Positions 25,129 to 34,239 are shown, numbered from the stretch's first letter. The stretch: DNA of 34,314 nt from Veillonella sp. VA137 (GCF_003992015.1 NZ_RQVK01000016.1:1-34314); one strand, 5' to 3'. Numbers and translations are program-made. Notes: generated by a model not told the origin, from the letters alone.

Positions 25129-26373
25129 ATGAAAAAAATTATTGTCATCGGTGGCGGCGCTGCAGGTCTTATGGCTGGCGTTCGAGCTGCACAATTAGGT
25201 GCCTCTGTGCGCATCATTGAAAAAATGAAGATGGTGGGCCTTAAAATGGGGATTACAGGCAAGGGACGCTGTAATGTGACGAATGCGGCTCCTATAGAAG
25301 ATTTTATTAAGCAAACGCCTGGAAATGGTAAGTTTCTATATAGTGCGTACCAACAATGGACGAATGAAGATATGATTCATTTGCTCAATAGTTGGGGTGT
25401 CTCTACTAAGGTAGAGCGAGGTGGCCGTGTATTTCCAGAGTCGGATAAAGCAACGGATGTACGCAATGCCTTTATAGACACGTATTGTAAATTAGGTGGA
25501 CAACTTCATTTAGAAGAAACTGTTAAGGATTTAATCGTACAAGATGGCGCTATTACAGGTGTTATAACAGATACAAGAACCTATGAGTGCGATGCAGCCA
25601 TCATCGCTACGGGAGGGATGTCCTATCCATTGACTGGCTCCACTGGAGATGGCTATGAATTAGCATCTTCGGTGGGACATTCCATAGTGGAACTTAGGCC
25701 ATCCTTAATTCCTTTGGAAACAAAAGAACATTGGGTGAAAGACTTAATGGGGCTGAGTCTAAAAAATGTAGAAGTCTCTATTATTGCGAAAAACAAAGTG
25801 CAAACAAAACAATTTGGAGAAATGCTATTTGCCCATTTTGGAGTGACGGGACCGATTATTTTGTCTGCTTCTCATACAGTGACAAAGTTACTAAAGAAAC
25901 AAGTAGATCCTATTATCGTTGAAATTAATTTAAAACCAGCTTTATCTCGAGAGGTTTTAGATAAGCGAGTACAACGTGATTTCAGTGAGTCTCAAAATAA
26001 GCAATTAGTGAATGTATTGAAAGGTCTATTGCCATCCAAGTTAATTCCAGTTATATGTCAACTAGCAGAATTGGAAGGAACGAAAGCCATTCATGATATT
26101 ACAAAAGAGGAGCGCTTACGACTAGTGGACACAATTCAACATATGCGACTTACCGTACATAAACCTCGTCCTATAGCAGAGGCTATTGTGACAGCTGGTG
26201 GCATTTCTGTAAAAGAAGTAGATCCCAAAACGATGCAATCTAAATTGGTGCATGGTTTATATATGGCAGGAGAAGTCTTGGATGTGGATGCGTTCACAGG
26301 GGGCTATAATCTGCAAGTTGCGTTTTCTACAGCCTACGTAGCTGCTACTCATGCAGCAGAAGGAGGAGTCTAA
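25129..26373 (+). CDS. BaiN/YhiN (HI0933-like) flavoprotein
   Basis: A FAD-binding protein of 414 residues from the HI0933/YhiN family. The N-terminal dinucleotide fold is IIVIGGGAAGLMAGVRAAQLG, followed by GLKMGITGKGRCNVTNA (family signature), a middle IIATGGMSYPLTGSTGDGY, and the C-terminal FAD site GLYMAGEVLDVDAFTGGYNLQVAFSTAYVAA. Some homologues are 3-oxo-bile-acid reductases (BaiN), but the family is widespread and the substrate in this organism is unknown. An aaggat ribosome site precedes the ATG. It is embedded between rluB and cmk, so it is probably co-transcribed with core functions. Confidence 0.9.
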   Translation: MKKIIVIGGGAAGLMAGVRAAQLGASVRIIEKMKMVGLKMGITGKGRCNVTNAAPIEDFIKQTPGNGKFLYSAYQQWTNEDMIHLLNSWGVSTKVERGGRVFPESDKATDVRNAFIDTYCKLGGQLHLEETVKDLIVQDGAITGVITDTRTYECDAAIIATGGMSYPLTGSTGDGYELASSVGHSIVELRPSLIPLETKEHWVKDLMGLSLKNVEVSIIAKNKVQTKQFGEMLFAHFGVTGPIILSASHTVTKLLKKQVDPIIVEINLKPALSREVLDKRVQRDFSESQNKQLVNVLKGLLPSKLIPVICQLAELEGTKAIHDITKEERLRLVDTIQHMRLTVHKPRPIAEAIVTAGGISVKEVDPKTMQSKLVHGLYMAGEVLDVDAFTGGYNLQVAFSTAYVAATHAAEGGV

Positions 26374-26374
26374 T

Positions 26375-27061
26375 ATGAATCGACGAATTTCCGTAGCCAT
26401 TGATGGTCCTGCTGGTGCAGGTAAAAGTAGTATTTCTAAAGTAGTAGCCAAGAAATTAGGGTATTTATATATTGATACAGGAGCTATGTATCGTGGCATT
26501 ACCTGGGCACTACTGAATGCGGGTATATCTATTGATGATGTAGATGCAGTAGAAGCTGCTTTGTCTAAGATTCAATTAGAACTACGTGTAGAAGAAACGG
26601 GTTTATCTGTATGGGTAAATGGAACAGATGTATCCCAAGATATCCGTACGCAATATGTGACAAGTCACGTGTCTCAAGTGGCTGCACAAAAAGCAGTGCG
26701 CACTAAGTTGGTAGAAATGCAACGTCACATGGCATCAGCGGGCGGTGTGATTCTTGATGGTAGGGATATTGGTTCTATTGTGTTACCTAATGCGGAATTA
26801 AAAGTCTATCTAACAGCATCTGTGGAGACTCGTGGGCATCGACGTTGGTTGGAGTTGAAAGATTCCGAGAATATCTCTTTGGAAGAAGTATGTCGTACTG
26901 TAGCAGAGCGAGATGCCATGGATATGAATCGAAAGGAATCTCCTCTTGTATGCGTAGATGATGCAGTGGTTGTAGAAACGGATCATCTTAGTATAGAAGA
27001 AACTGTTCAAACTCTTGTTGACTTAATTCGTAAAGCGGAACTAGGAGGGCATCATGGATAA
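26375..27061 (+). CDS. cmk: cytidylate kinase
   Basis: Phosphorylates CMP and dCMP to the diphosphates with ATP. It has 228 residues with the P-loop AIDGPAGAGKSSISK, YIDTGAMYRGITW, VTSHVSQVAAQKAVR, the lid/substrate segment LDGRDIGSIVLPNA, and RDAMDMNRKESPL, all diagnostic. AAGGAGGAG before the ATG at 26375 decides the start; a further in-frame ATG at 26351 lies inside the upstream gene. It overlaps plsC by eight bases. The order cmk-plsC-ispH/rpsA is common in Firmicutes. Confidence 0.97.
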   Translation: MNRRISVAIDGPAGAGKSSISKVVAKKLGYLYIDTGAMYRGITWALLNAGISIDDVDAVEAALSKIQLELRVEETGLSVWVNGTDVSQDIRTQYVTSHVSQVAAQKAVRTKLVEMQRHMASAGGVILDGRDIGSIVLPNAELKVYLTASVETRGHRRWLELKDSENISLEEVCRTVAERDAMDMNRKESPLVCVDDAVVVETDHLSIEETVQTLVDLIRKAELGGHHG

Positions 27062-27659
27062 ATTTTCTGAATGCTTATGGAGATCTGCGTTTACCATCGT
27101 TTATGGATGGTGGTATGGCACAAAGGTATATGGGAAAGAAAATGTACCTAAAGAAGGGCCGGTCATCATTTCTCCAAACCATAAGAGTAATAATGACCCT
27201 CCTTTATGTGGCTTTGCATTACCACGTCATGTGAACTTCATGGCAAAAGAAGAGCTATTTAGAAATCCAATTTCTAAATTAGTTTGTACTTGGCTAGGAG
27301 CCTTTCCGGTGCGACGAGGTGGAGTCGATAAATTAGCTATTCGTCATGCTATGAATTTATTGAAGGATAATTTAATGCTTGGTATTTTTCCAGAAGGGAC
27401 ACGACAAAAGGGTGATTCTTTAGGGCGCTTTCACGATGGCGTAGCTTCGATGGCGTTGCGTACAGGGGTGCCAGTAGTACCGATAGCCATTGTAGGAAGC
27501 GATAAAATGATTCGTGGAGAAGTAGCTGTTATTATTGGAAAACCGATTGTAGTAGCAAAAGCAAAAGCAACTGTAGAGGCTATTGCAGACGTGAATGATG
27601 TGGTAAAAACAGCTATCCAAACTATGATTGATGAATATAAAGCAGGTAAGTATAAATAG
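27054..27659 (+). CDS. plsC: 1-acylglycerol-3-phosphate acyltransferase (PlsC)
   Basis: Acylates lysophosphatidic acid to phosphatidic acid in phospholipid synthesis. It is 201 residues with an N-terminal hydrophobic stretch and the four acyltransferase motifs: NHKSNNDP (catalytic His-Asp), FPVRRGG, FPEGTRQK and VPVVPIAIVG. The start lies inside the end of cmk, with aggaggg directly upstream. It works one step after PlsY, which is encoded 3.4 kb downstream. Confidence 0.94.
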   Translation: MDKFSECLWRSAFTIVYGWWYGTKVYGKENVPKEGPVIISPNHKSNNDPPLCGFALPRHVNFMAKEELFRNPISKLVCTWLGAFPVRRGGVDKLAIRHAMNLLKDNLMLGIFPEGTRQKGDSLGRFHDGVASMALRTGVPVVPIAIVGSDKMIRGEVAVIIGKPIVVAKAKATVEAIADVNDVVKTAIQTMIDEYKAGKYK

Positions 27660-27668
27660 GGGAATGCT

Positions 27669-29576
27669 ATGTTTACAATACGATTAGCAGAAAATTGTGG
27701 GTTTTGCTACGGCGTAAAGCGTGCTGTTACTATGGCAGAAAAAGCAGCAGACTCACAAGATTTGAGTTATACATTGGGACCAATTATTCATAACCCTCAA
27801 GTAGTAGGTCGGTTAGAAGATAATGGTGTCTATGCCATTAATGAATTGAGTGATGTAGAAGAAGGTACTATTATCATTCGCTCCCATGGGGTTGGTCCAG
27901 AAGTATATGAAGAGGCAGAAACAAGAGGTTTACCAGTTATAGATGCCACCTGTCCTCATGTGCAAAAAGCACAAAGAGATGCGAAGTCAGTTGTTGATGA
28001 AGGGCTTACGCTCATTATCTTGGGTGAAAAGAAACATCCAGAAGTAAAGAGTATTAATCTATGGGCAGGTAATAAAGGTATTATAGTAGAAACAGAAGAG
28101 GATGCTAGAAATATTCAATTCGTGGAAAAAATTGGAGTTGTAGTACAAACTACCTTTTCACAATTTAAGTTTCAAAGTATAATAAAAATATTAGAACAAA
28201 AATCTAATGATCAAAAGATCTTCAAGACAATTTGTCAGGCTACTGAGGAACGTCAAAATTCTGCTGTAGCTTTGGCGAAAGAAGTGGATCTTATGATCGT
28301 GGTAGGTGGGAAGAACTCCGGCAACACGACTAGATTAGCAGAAGTATGTCGTGATGTAGGGTGTACTACATACCACATCGAAACTGCTACTGAAATACAA
28401 ATGACGTGGTTGAAAGACGTCACAACAGTAGGAGTCACGGCTGGTGCATCGACACCAGACTGGATAATTAAGGAGGTCATTCAGACGATGGAAAATTTTG
28501 CAGAATTATTTGCAGCATCAGAAGCGCAAGCAGAAGAATTTAAGAAAGGTAATGTGATTGAAGGGGAAGTTGTACAAATCGATGACGAACGTGCATATGT
28601 ATCCTTTGGCTACAAAACAGAAGCACAACTAGAGAGAAAAGAAATGGCATACCCTACACCAGCTTCTGCTAAAGATGTATTAAAGGAAGGCGATAAAATC
28701 AAAGCTGTTATCCTTAACCACATCAAAGAAGATAGCCCAATTTATCTTTCTATCACTCGTTTGGCTAAAGATGAAGATTGGCAATATGTTATTGAAGCAC
28801 AAGAAAAAGATGAACCAATCATCTGTAAAGGTGTGGATGCAATTCCTGCAGGTTTAGTCGTAACTGTTAAGTCTTTACGTGGTTTTATTCCACTTTCCCA
28901 AGGTGACATTCACTTCGTGAAATCCCTTGATAACTTAGTAGGTACAGAATTCGAAGCTAAAGTACTTGAAGTTGAAGAAAAGAAAAACCGTTTAGTTCTT
29001 TCTCGTCGTGAAGTACTTGAAGTGGAACGCCAAGCTAAATTAAAAGAAGCGTTAGCAAATGTAGAAGTTGGCGGTACTTACAAAGGTACTGTTCGTAAAA
29101 TCATGCCTTATGGCGCATTTGTTGATATCGGAGGAATCGAAGGTTTACTTCACATTTCCGACATTTCTTGGCAAAAAATTAAACGCGTTGAAGACGTGTT
29201 AGCAGTAGGTCAAGAAATCGACGTTAAATTACAATCCTTTGATGAAGAAAACAGCAAAATCTCTTTATCTTTAAAAGCGTTATCCAAAAGCCCATGGGAC
29301 GTTGCAGAAGAAACTATCCATGTAGGCGATAAAGTAACTGGTAAAGTAGTTCGCACAGTTCAATACGGTGCATTTGTTGCTATCAACGATGACATCCAAG
29401 GTTTACTTCACATCTCTCAAGTGACTAAACAACGCAATGCGAAAGTAGAAGATTACTTGAGCCGCGGTCAAGAAGTAGAAGTAGAAGTAATTTCTTTCAA
29501 CAAAGACGAAAAGAAATTAGGTTTAAAATTAACTGAGTTAATGGAACCAGTAGCAACTGAAGAAGAAGCTGAATAA
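27669..29576 (+). CDS. ispH: IspH (HMBPP reductase) fused to ribosomal protein S1-like domain
   Basis: A 635-residue two-part protein. Residues 1-275 are 4-hydroxy-3-methylbut-2-enyl diphosphate reductase, the last step of the MEP isoprenoid pathway. The [4Fe-4S] cysteines are Cys13, Cys95 and Cys189; substrate residues include His41, His73, His123, the QTTFS loop, Ser217/Asn219 and Ser261. Residues about 290-622 carry four S1 RNA-binding repeats (about 293-365, 383-446, 466-537 and 551-622), the last two best conserved (YGAFVDIGGIEGLLHIS and YGAFVAINDDIQGLLHIS). This fusion is known in Negativicutes and Clostridia. Codons in the S1 half favour C-ending forms more than in the IspH half, as in highly expressed genes. 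A ribosome site sits within the junction. Confidence 0.96.
   Translation: MFTIRLAENCGFCYGVKRAVTMAEKAADSQDLSYTLGPIIHNPQVVGRLEDNGVYAINELSDVEEGTIIIRSHGVGPEVYEEAETRGLPVIDATCPHVQKAQRDAKSVVDEGLTLIILGEKKHPEVKSINLWAGNKGIIVETEEDARNIQFVEKIGVVVQTTFSQFKFQSIIKILEQKSNDQKIFKTICQATEERQNSAVALAKEVDLMIVVGGKNSGNTTRLAEVCRDVGCTTYHIETATEIQMTWLKDVTTVGVTAGASTPDWIIKEVIQTMENFAELFAASEAQAEEFKKGNVIEGEVVQIDDERAYVSFGYKTEAQLERKEMAYPTPASAKDVLKEGDKIKAVILNHIKEDSPIYLSITRLAKDEDWQYVIEAQEKDEPIICKGVDAIPAGLVVTVKSLRGFIPLSQGDIHFVKSLDNLVGTEFEAKVLEVEEKKNRLVLSRREVLEVERQAKLKEALANVEVGGTYKGTVRKIMPYGAFVDIGGIEGLLHISDISWQKIKRVEDVLAVGQEIDVKLQSFDEENSKISLSLKALSKSPWDVAEETIHVGDKVTGKVVRTVQYGAFVAINDDIQGLLHISQVTKQRNAKVEDYLSRGQEVEVEVISFNKDEKKLGLKLTELMEPVATEEEAE
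28469..28490 (+). promoter_or_regulatory. internal Shine-Dalgarno and ATG at the ispH-S1 junction
   Basis: TAAGGAGGT (28469-28477) lies ten bases before an in-frame ATG (28488, Met274 of the fusion). Initiation here would make a free four-repeat S1 protein of 362 residues. The site is also simply the codons for Lys-Glu-Val, so chance is possible. Confidence 0.5.
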
Positions 29577-29590
29577 TTTCTACATAATAG

Positions 29591-29628
29591 AAGAACAGTA
29601 GGTCCAATGGACTTACTGTTCTTTTTTT
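29591..29628 (+). terminator. intrinsic terminator after ispH-S1
   Basis: AAGAACAGTA-G-GTCC pairs with GGAC-T-TACTGTTCTT around AAT, then a run of seven T. It is a strong stem with one mismatch and ends the scpA-to-ispH transcription unit. Confidence 0.85.
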
Positions 29629-29641
29629 GCTTTCGTTTATG

Positions 29642-29650
29642 TGATACAAT
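29642..29650 (+). promoter_or_regulatory. putative extended -10 promoter for der
   Basis: TGATACAAT (29642-29650) fits an extended -10, directly after the terminator and 64 bases before the der start. The -35 region overlaps the terminator T-run and is poor. Confidence 0.4.
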
Positions 29651-29713
29651 ATAAGTTGATAAACTATGTGTTCTTACTCTTCCTTTGAGGAAGTTGAAAT
29701 ATGAGGTGAAAGT

Positions 29714-31048
29714 ATGTCAAAACCATTAGTTGCGGTCGTAGGAAGACCGAATGTAGGAAAGTCTACATTATTTAATGCCATTGTTAATAAACGAATTTCG
29801 ATCGTAGAAGATATTCCAGGTGTTACACGTGATAGAATTTATTTTGATGCAGAGTGGTTACAACGTGAATTTACCATGATCGATACTGGTGGGATTGAGT
29901 TCATCACTGCGGAAAGTCATGAAATCCCTAAGATGATGCGTTTTCAAGCTCAATTAGCCATTGAAGAAGCGGATGTGATCCTTTTTGTTGTAGATGGCAA
30001 GCAAGGTATTACGATTGCCGATGAAGAAGTGGCAAATCTATTACGTGCTAGTGGTAAGCCTGTGATTCTTGTAGTTAATAAAATTGACAGTGTGAACCAA
30101 GAAGCCAATATTTATGAGTTCTATAATTTAGGCATAGGCGATCCAATCGGTATTTCTGCCAAAAATTTAATGAACTTAGGTGATTTGCTAGATGATGTGG
30201 TGAAACATTTCCCTCCACAAAGTGTTAGCGAGGAAGATGAAGATACAATTCATGTGGCCTTGATTGGACGTCCTAATGTGGGTAAATCATCTCTTACAAA
30301 TGCTTTGTTAGGTCAAGAGCGCGTTATCGTCAGTGATGTGGCGGGTACAACACGAGACTCTATCGACACTCATTGGAGTCATGATGGACAGGATTTTGTG
30401 TTAATCGATACGGCTGGGATGCGTCGTAAATCTCGTATTGATGCACCTGTAGAGCGTTATAGTATTGTTCGTTCTCTTCGTGCTATTGATCGATCTGATA
30501 TCGTGGTTTTAGTATTAGATGCTACCGATGGAGTGACTGAACAAGATAAAAAAATTGTTGGCTATGCTCACGAATCTGGTAAAGGCTTAGTTATCGTTGT
30601 CAATAAATGGGATTTGATTGAAAAAGATGACAAAACTACACTACGATTTACAGAAGATATTTATGATGAAATGGCATTCCTACGGTATGCACCAATCTTG
30701 TTTGCTTCTGCGTTAACGAAACAACGTGTTCATCGGTTAGCAGAATTAATTAAATATGTGTCTGAGCAACAACATATGCGTATTTCTACGAGTGTATTAA
30801 ACCAACTGTTATCAGATGCACAAACAGTGAACCCAGTGCCATCTCGTGGTGGACGGATTCCTAAAATTTACTATATGACACAGGCAAGCGTAAAACCGCC
30901 TACGTTCATTTTATTTGTGAATGAACCAGAATTAATCCATTTCTCCTATATGCGTTTCTTGGAGAACCGACTTCGTGAATCATTTGGCTTTGAAGGGACT
31001 CCAATTCGATTAGTACTTCGTGGTAAGAAGGGAACTGATGAAGAATGA
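29714..31048 (+). CDS. der: ribosome-assembly GTPase Der (EngA)
   Basis: An essential double GTPase acting in maturation of the 50S subunit. At 444 residues it has two G domains in tandem: GRPNVGKSTLFN with DTGG and NKID in the first, GRPNVGKSSLTN with DTAGMRRKSRI and NKWD in the second, then a KH-like C-terminal domain ending LVLRGKKG. Gaggtgaaagt precedes the ATG. It is the first gene of der-plsY-gpsA, a conserved Firmicutes string, and overlaps plsY by four bases. Confidence 0.97.
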   Translation: MSKPLVAVVGRPNVGKSTLFNAIVNKRISIVEDIPGVTRDRIYFDAEWLQREFTMIDTGGIEFITAESHEIPKMMRFQAQLAIEEADVILFVVDGKQGITIADEEVANLLRASGKPVILVVNKIDSVNQEANIYEFYNLGIGDPIGISAKNLMNLGDLLDDVVKHFPPQSVSEEDEDTIHVALIGRPNVGKSSLTNALLGQERVIVSDVAGTTRDSIDTHWSHDGQDFVLIDTAGMRRKSRIDAPVERYSIVRSLRAIDRSDIVVLVLDATDGVTEQDKKIVGYAHESGKGLVIVVNKWDLIEKDDKTTLRFTEDIYDEMAFLRYAPILFASALTKQRVHRLAELIKYVSEQQHMRISTSVLNQLLSDAQTVNPVPSRGGRIPKIYYMTQASVKPPTFILFVNEPELIHFSYMRFLENRLRESFGFEGTPIRLVLRGKKGTDEE

Positions 31049-31644
31049 TAACGATGGAAATTGCTGTATTAGTTTTGGTAGCGTACTTAGTAGGTTCTAT
31101 TCCTACAGGTTTAATTATTGGAAAACTTTGTTTCCATACTGATGTGCGCCAATATGGTAGTAAAAACATCGGCGCTACTAATACCTATCGAGTATTAGGT
31201 ATGAAAGCTGCCTTACCTGTGTTCTTGGGTGATGCGGGGAAAGGTGCTATTGGTGTACTCTTATTTTCGCCGAACCCAGAATGGATGATTGTAGGTGGAT
31301 TATGTGCTATGATTGGTCATAATTGGTCTATTTTTCTGGGATTTTCTGGCGGTAGAGGAGTGGCTACAGGATTGGGCGTGCTCATTGCATTATCACCAAT
31401 AGCAGCGTTAATTTGCTTTGCTGTATGGGCCATCATTGTTAAGTTTACTTCCTATGTATCCTTAGGGTCCATTGTAGCAGCTACACTGGTGCCTATCGTG
31501 ATGTACTGTTTATCTGAACCATTGCCATATATTATTTTTGGCGCTGTAGCGGCATTGTTCGTTGTATTCCGCCATAGAGAAAATATTATGCGTCTTTTAC
31601 AAGGAAAAGAGTTAGCTGTGAAACGTATTACAAAGGATGAGTAA
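31045..31644 (+). CDS. plsY: glycerol-3-phosphate acyltransferase PlsY
   Basis: An integral membrane enzyme that uses acyl-phosphate to acylate glycerol 3-phosphate, the first committed step of phospholipid synthesis. It is 199 residues with about five helices and the PlsY motifs GSIPTGLIIGKL, GSKNIGATNTYRVLG, GDAGKGAIGVLL and HNWSIFLGFSGGRGVATGLGV. The ATG at 31045 overlaps the der stop; an ATG three codons later is an equally plausible start. It is followed after two bases by gpsA, which makes its substrate, and its product feeds PlsC. Confidence 0.96.
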   Translation: MITMEIAVLVLVAYLVGSIPTGLIIGKLCFHTDVRQYGSKNIGATNTYRVLGMKAALPVFLGDAGKGAIGVLLFSPNPEWMIVGGLCAMIGHNWSIFLGFSGGRGVATGLGVLIALSPIAALICFAVWAIIVKFTSYVSLGSIVAATLVPIVMYCLSEPLPYIIFGAVAALFVVFRHRENIMRLLQGKELAVKRITKDE

Positions 31645-31646
31645 TT

Positions 31647-32651
31647 ATGAAAATTGCAGTTATTGGATCAGGTAGTTGGGGTACTGCACTAGCTCTGAAA
31701 GGGATAGAGGCAGGTCACCAGGTGACTATGTATTGCCGTACGGAAGAGAAAGCAAATTACTTGCGTGAATATCGTATTAATCCTTATTTGCCAGAAGTTG
31801 TATTGCCTAGCTCACTAGAGTTTCAACATTCTTATGCAGCTACCTTAGTAGATGCAGAAGTGGTGTTACTGGTAACGCCATCCAGTTATGTGCGAAGTAC
31901 TTTACAGGAGTTGAAACAATATTTACAACCAGCTATGATTATCGTAGGATGCTCTAAAGGACTGGAAAAAGAAAGCGAAAAACGATTATCTTTGGTCATT
32001 GAAGAAGAAGTTCAAGACTTAGTGAAAGCGACGGCTATTTTATCTGGTCCTAATCATGCGGAAGAAGTAGGTCGTAATTTGCCAGCTGCCACAGTAGTAG
32101 CAAGCCAACAGGAAGGGGCGATTTGCACATTACAAAAAGCCTTGGGTGGACCGAGATTTCGAGTATACGGTAATACAGATGTAATCGGCGTAGAGCTAGG
32201 GGGAGCCACAAAAAATATTATCGCCTTAGCAGCAGGAATTGCCCATGGTATGCAGCTAGGTGATAATTTATTGGCAGCCCTACTGACTCGTGGACTTCAT
32301 GAAATGACGAAGTTTGGTATTGCCATGGGGGCAAAAGCAGAAACTTATGCAGGACTTTCAGGAATGGGAGATTTAATTGCTACATGCATGAGTCCTCATA
32401 GTCGAAACCGTCGAGCCGGGCAAAAATTAGCCGATGGAGAGACGATGGAAGATATTATCAACAATTCCCAGATGGTGGTGGAAGGTTTTTTTGCAGTTCG
32501 TATTATTTATGATTTAGCCAAAGCAAAGGGAATCGATATGCCTATCACTAATGCTTTGTATGAGGTGTTATATCATAAGGTTCCACCGGCAGAAGTGCTA
32601 ATGCAGTTGATGATGCGTGATGTAAAACAAGAAGTTTGCAGTGAGTCATAG
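31647..32651 (+). CDS. gpsA: NAD(P)-dependent glycerol-3-phosphate dehydrogenase
   Basis: Reduces dihydroxyacetone phosphate to sn-glycerol 3-phosphate, the PlsY substrate. It is 334 residues. The N-terminal nucleotide fold is IAVIGSGSWGTALALKG, with LVTPSSYVR and GCSKGLE, then LSGPNHAEEV. The catalytic Lys is in GGATKNIIALAAGIAHG, followed by GLSGMGDLIATCMSPHSRNRRAG. Aaggatgag precedes the ATG. The next gene has its own likely promoter, so gpsA probably ends this operon. Confidence 0.96.
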   Translation: MKIAVIGSGSWGTALALKGIEAGHQVTMYCRTEEKANYLREYRINPYLPEVVLPSSLEFQHSYAATLVDAEVVLLVTPSSYVRSTLQELKQYLQPAMIIVGCSKGLEKESEKRLSLVIEEEVQDLVKATAILSGPNHAEEVGRNLPAATVVASQQEGAICTLQKALGGPRFRVYGNTDVIGVELGGATKNIIALAAGIAHGMQLGDNLLAALLTRGLHEMTKFGIAMGAKAETYAGLSGMGDLIATCMSPHSRNRRAGQKLADGETMEDIINNSQMVVEGFFAVRIIYDLAKAKGIDMPITNALYEVLYHKVPPAEVLMQLMMRDVKQEVCSES

Positions 32652-32680
32652 ACTATGAGGAAGATTTCATAAAAAATCTA

Positions 32681-32709
32681 TTGTACCCCATAGTAAAATC
32701 ATGTAGAAT
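32681..32709 (+). promoter_or_regulatory. putative promoter for rsmD-coaD
   Basis: TTGTAC (32681-32686) and TAGAAT (32704-32709) are 17 bases apart, 25 bases before the rsmD start, in the only sizeable gap between gpsA and the end of the window's genes. Confidence 0.5.
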
Positions 32710-32733
32710 ATACAAGTACAGGTAGTAAAATAT

Positions 32734-33279
32734 ATGAGAATTATTTCAGGGACAGCTAAAGGGCATACCATACAAGCTCCAAAAGGTATGGATACAAGAC
32801 CTACACAAGATCGAGTGCGTGAAAGTATTTGTAATGTCATACAAAGTCGAAGAGGATTTTTTGAGGCGCAGGTGCTAGATTTATTTTCTGGAACAGGTGC
32901 GCTCGCCATCGAATCTTTGAGCCGCGGTGCTAGTCATGCTATTGCGGTAGATACGCGCACTGATACGTGCATTAGGAAGAATGCACAACATTGTAAGGTA
33001 GAAGACCGATTGGAAATTATGAAATGTACTATGGAATCGGCACTTTCACGGTTACAAGGAAAGCAGTTTCAGTTGATATTTTCTGATCCCCCTTATGAAA
33101 AAGGGTATGTCCAAAAAACATTGGACTTAGTGGAAGAGTTACAATTACTTACCGAAGATGGCTTTTTAATTTTAGAACGCCATAAGAATGAAATATTAGA
33201 ATTATTGCCCAAGTGGATGCTTGTAAAAGCCCTATCCTTTGGGTACACTCGCGTTGACATTCTGTGTCGAGAACCGTAG
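32734..33279 (+). CDS. rsmD: 16S rRNA (guanine966-N2)-methyltransferase
   Basis: Methylates G966 of 16S rRNA using S-adenosylmethionine. It is 181 residues. It opens MRIISGTAKGHTIQAP and has TRPTQDRVRESICN, the SAM motif VLDLFSGTGALAIESLSRGA, and the catalytic SDPPYEKGY. These match RsmD throughout. The ribosome site is weak (an agg only), so translation may be modest. It is paired with coaD, the usual arrangement in bacteria. Confidence 0.95.
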   Translation: MRIISGTAKGHTIQAPKGMDTRPTQDRVRESICNVIQSRRGFFEAQVLDLFSGTGALAIESLSRGASHAIAVDTRTDTCIRKNAQHCKVEDRLEIMKCTMESALSRLQGKQFQLIFSDPPYEKGYVQKTLDLVEELQLLTEDGFLILERHKNEILELLPKWMLVKALSFGYTRVDILCREP

Positions 33280-33294
33280 AAAGGGGCTTATATC

Positions 33295-33786
33295 GTGAGA
33301 ATTGGGGTTTGTCCAGGTAGTTTTGATCCTGTTACAAATGGACATATAGATATATTTGAGCGCGCTAGTAAATTAGTGGACAAGCTAATCGTAGTGATTT
33401 TAGAGAATCCAAATAAAAAGTACTTGTTTACCTTGGATGAACGAGCAGAGTTAATTCGTCAGTCTGTGTCACATATTCCTAATGTTGAAGTGGATTTTGG
33501 GGCTGGTTTGTTGAATGATTATGTAAAATCGAGAGATAGTCATATTATCATTCGTGGTCTCCGTGCGCTGAGCGACTTTGAATATGAATTTCAACGAGCT
33601 TTATTTTCAAAATATTTAGATGATGAAATTGAAACTGTTTTTATTATGACCAACAATAAATATGCCTTCGTAAGCTCTACGGGGATACGAGAATTAGCTA
33701 AATTTGGTGGTAAATTAGAAGGTTTAGTACCGGATGTTGTGAAACAAGCACTAGAAGATAAATTTATTACAGTACAAGAAAAATAG
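33295..33786 (+). CDS. coaD: phosphopantetheine adenylyltransferase
   Basis: Transfers AMP from ATP to 4'-phosphopantetheine in coenzyme A synthesis. The 163-residue length is standard. The nucleotidyltransferase motifs are GSFDPVTNGHIDI, with the second His of the HxGH-type site in TNGH, RGLRALSDFEYEFQRA, and the C-terminal VSSTGIRELAKFGG. It starts with GTG, with aaagggg seven bases upstream. It lies 15 bases after rsmD and 9 bases before the next small gene, so all three are probably one transcript. Confidence 0.97.
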   Translation: MRIGVCPGSFDPVTNGHIDIFERASKLVDKLIVVILENPNKKYLFTLDERAELIRQSVSHIPNVEVDFGAGLLNDYVKSRDSHIIIRGLRALSDFEYEFQRALFSKYLDDEIETVFIMTNNKYAFVSSTGIRELAKFGGKLEGLVPDVVKQALEDKFITVQEK

Positions 33787-33795
33787 GAGGACGCC

Positions 33796-34236
33796 ATGAG
33801 AACAGAAAAATTATTAGAAGAATTGGAAAATTTGATTGTTACTAGTAACAATATGATTATGACAAATAAAAAGTTAATTGAAGAAGAAGAGATTATGCGT
33901 ATAGTAGATGCGTTGACAGAATCTTTGCCACTTGAATTAGAAGAATCTCGTCGCATTGTGGCAGAACGTGATCGTATCGTAGCGGAAGGTCAAAAACAAG
34001 CCGATGCATTGATTGAGCAAGCGAAAGAATACATTCAAAAATTAACAGAAGAAAGTGAACTAGTGAAACAAGCACAAGAACATGCTAATCATATTATTGC
34101 AGAAGCTAATAAATCTTCTGAGGAACTTAAAAATAGTTCTATTCAATATGCTAGTGATGTGTTCAAATACGTGGAATCTAATTTAGAACGTGCATTAGAA
34201 GCTTTAGAAGAAAATCGTCAAACATTATATAAATAA
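33796..34236 (+). CDS. small coiled-coil protein of unknown function
   Basis: A 146-residue, strongly charged protein that is helical along nearly all its length. Heptad-like stretches run from about 40 to 145 (for example RIVAERDRIVAEGQKQADAL and AQEHANHIIAEANKSSEEL). This resembles F-type ATPase subunit b stalks or DivIVA-type coiled coils in composition only. It has no membrane segment and no motif I can name. Taggaggacgcc precedes the ATG. It ends the rsmD-coaD unit before a hairpin. A similar gene beside coaD occurs in related Firmicutes to my recollection, unverified. Confidence 0.7.
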   Translation: MRTEKLLEELENLIVTSNNMIMTNKKLIEEEEIMRIVDALTESLPLELEESRRIVAERDRIVAEGQKQADALIEQAKEYIQKLTEESELVKQAQEHANHIIAEANKSSEELKNSSIQYASDVFKYVESNLERALEALEENRQTLYK

Positions 34237-34239
34237 TTA

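Noticed and set aside
27669-29576. The IspH-S1 gene as a sequencing or assembly artefact joining two genes.
   Set aside because: The frame is continuous through the junction with no homopolymer anomaly, and this fusion is established in Negativicutes and Clostridia.
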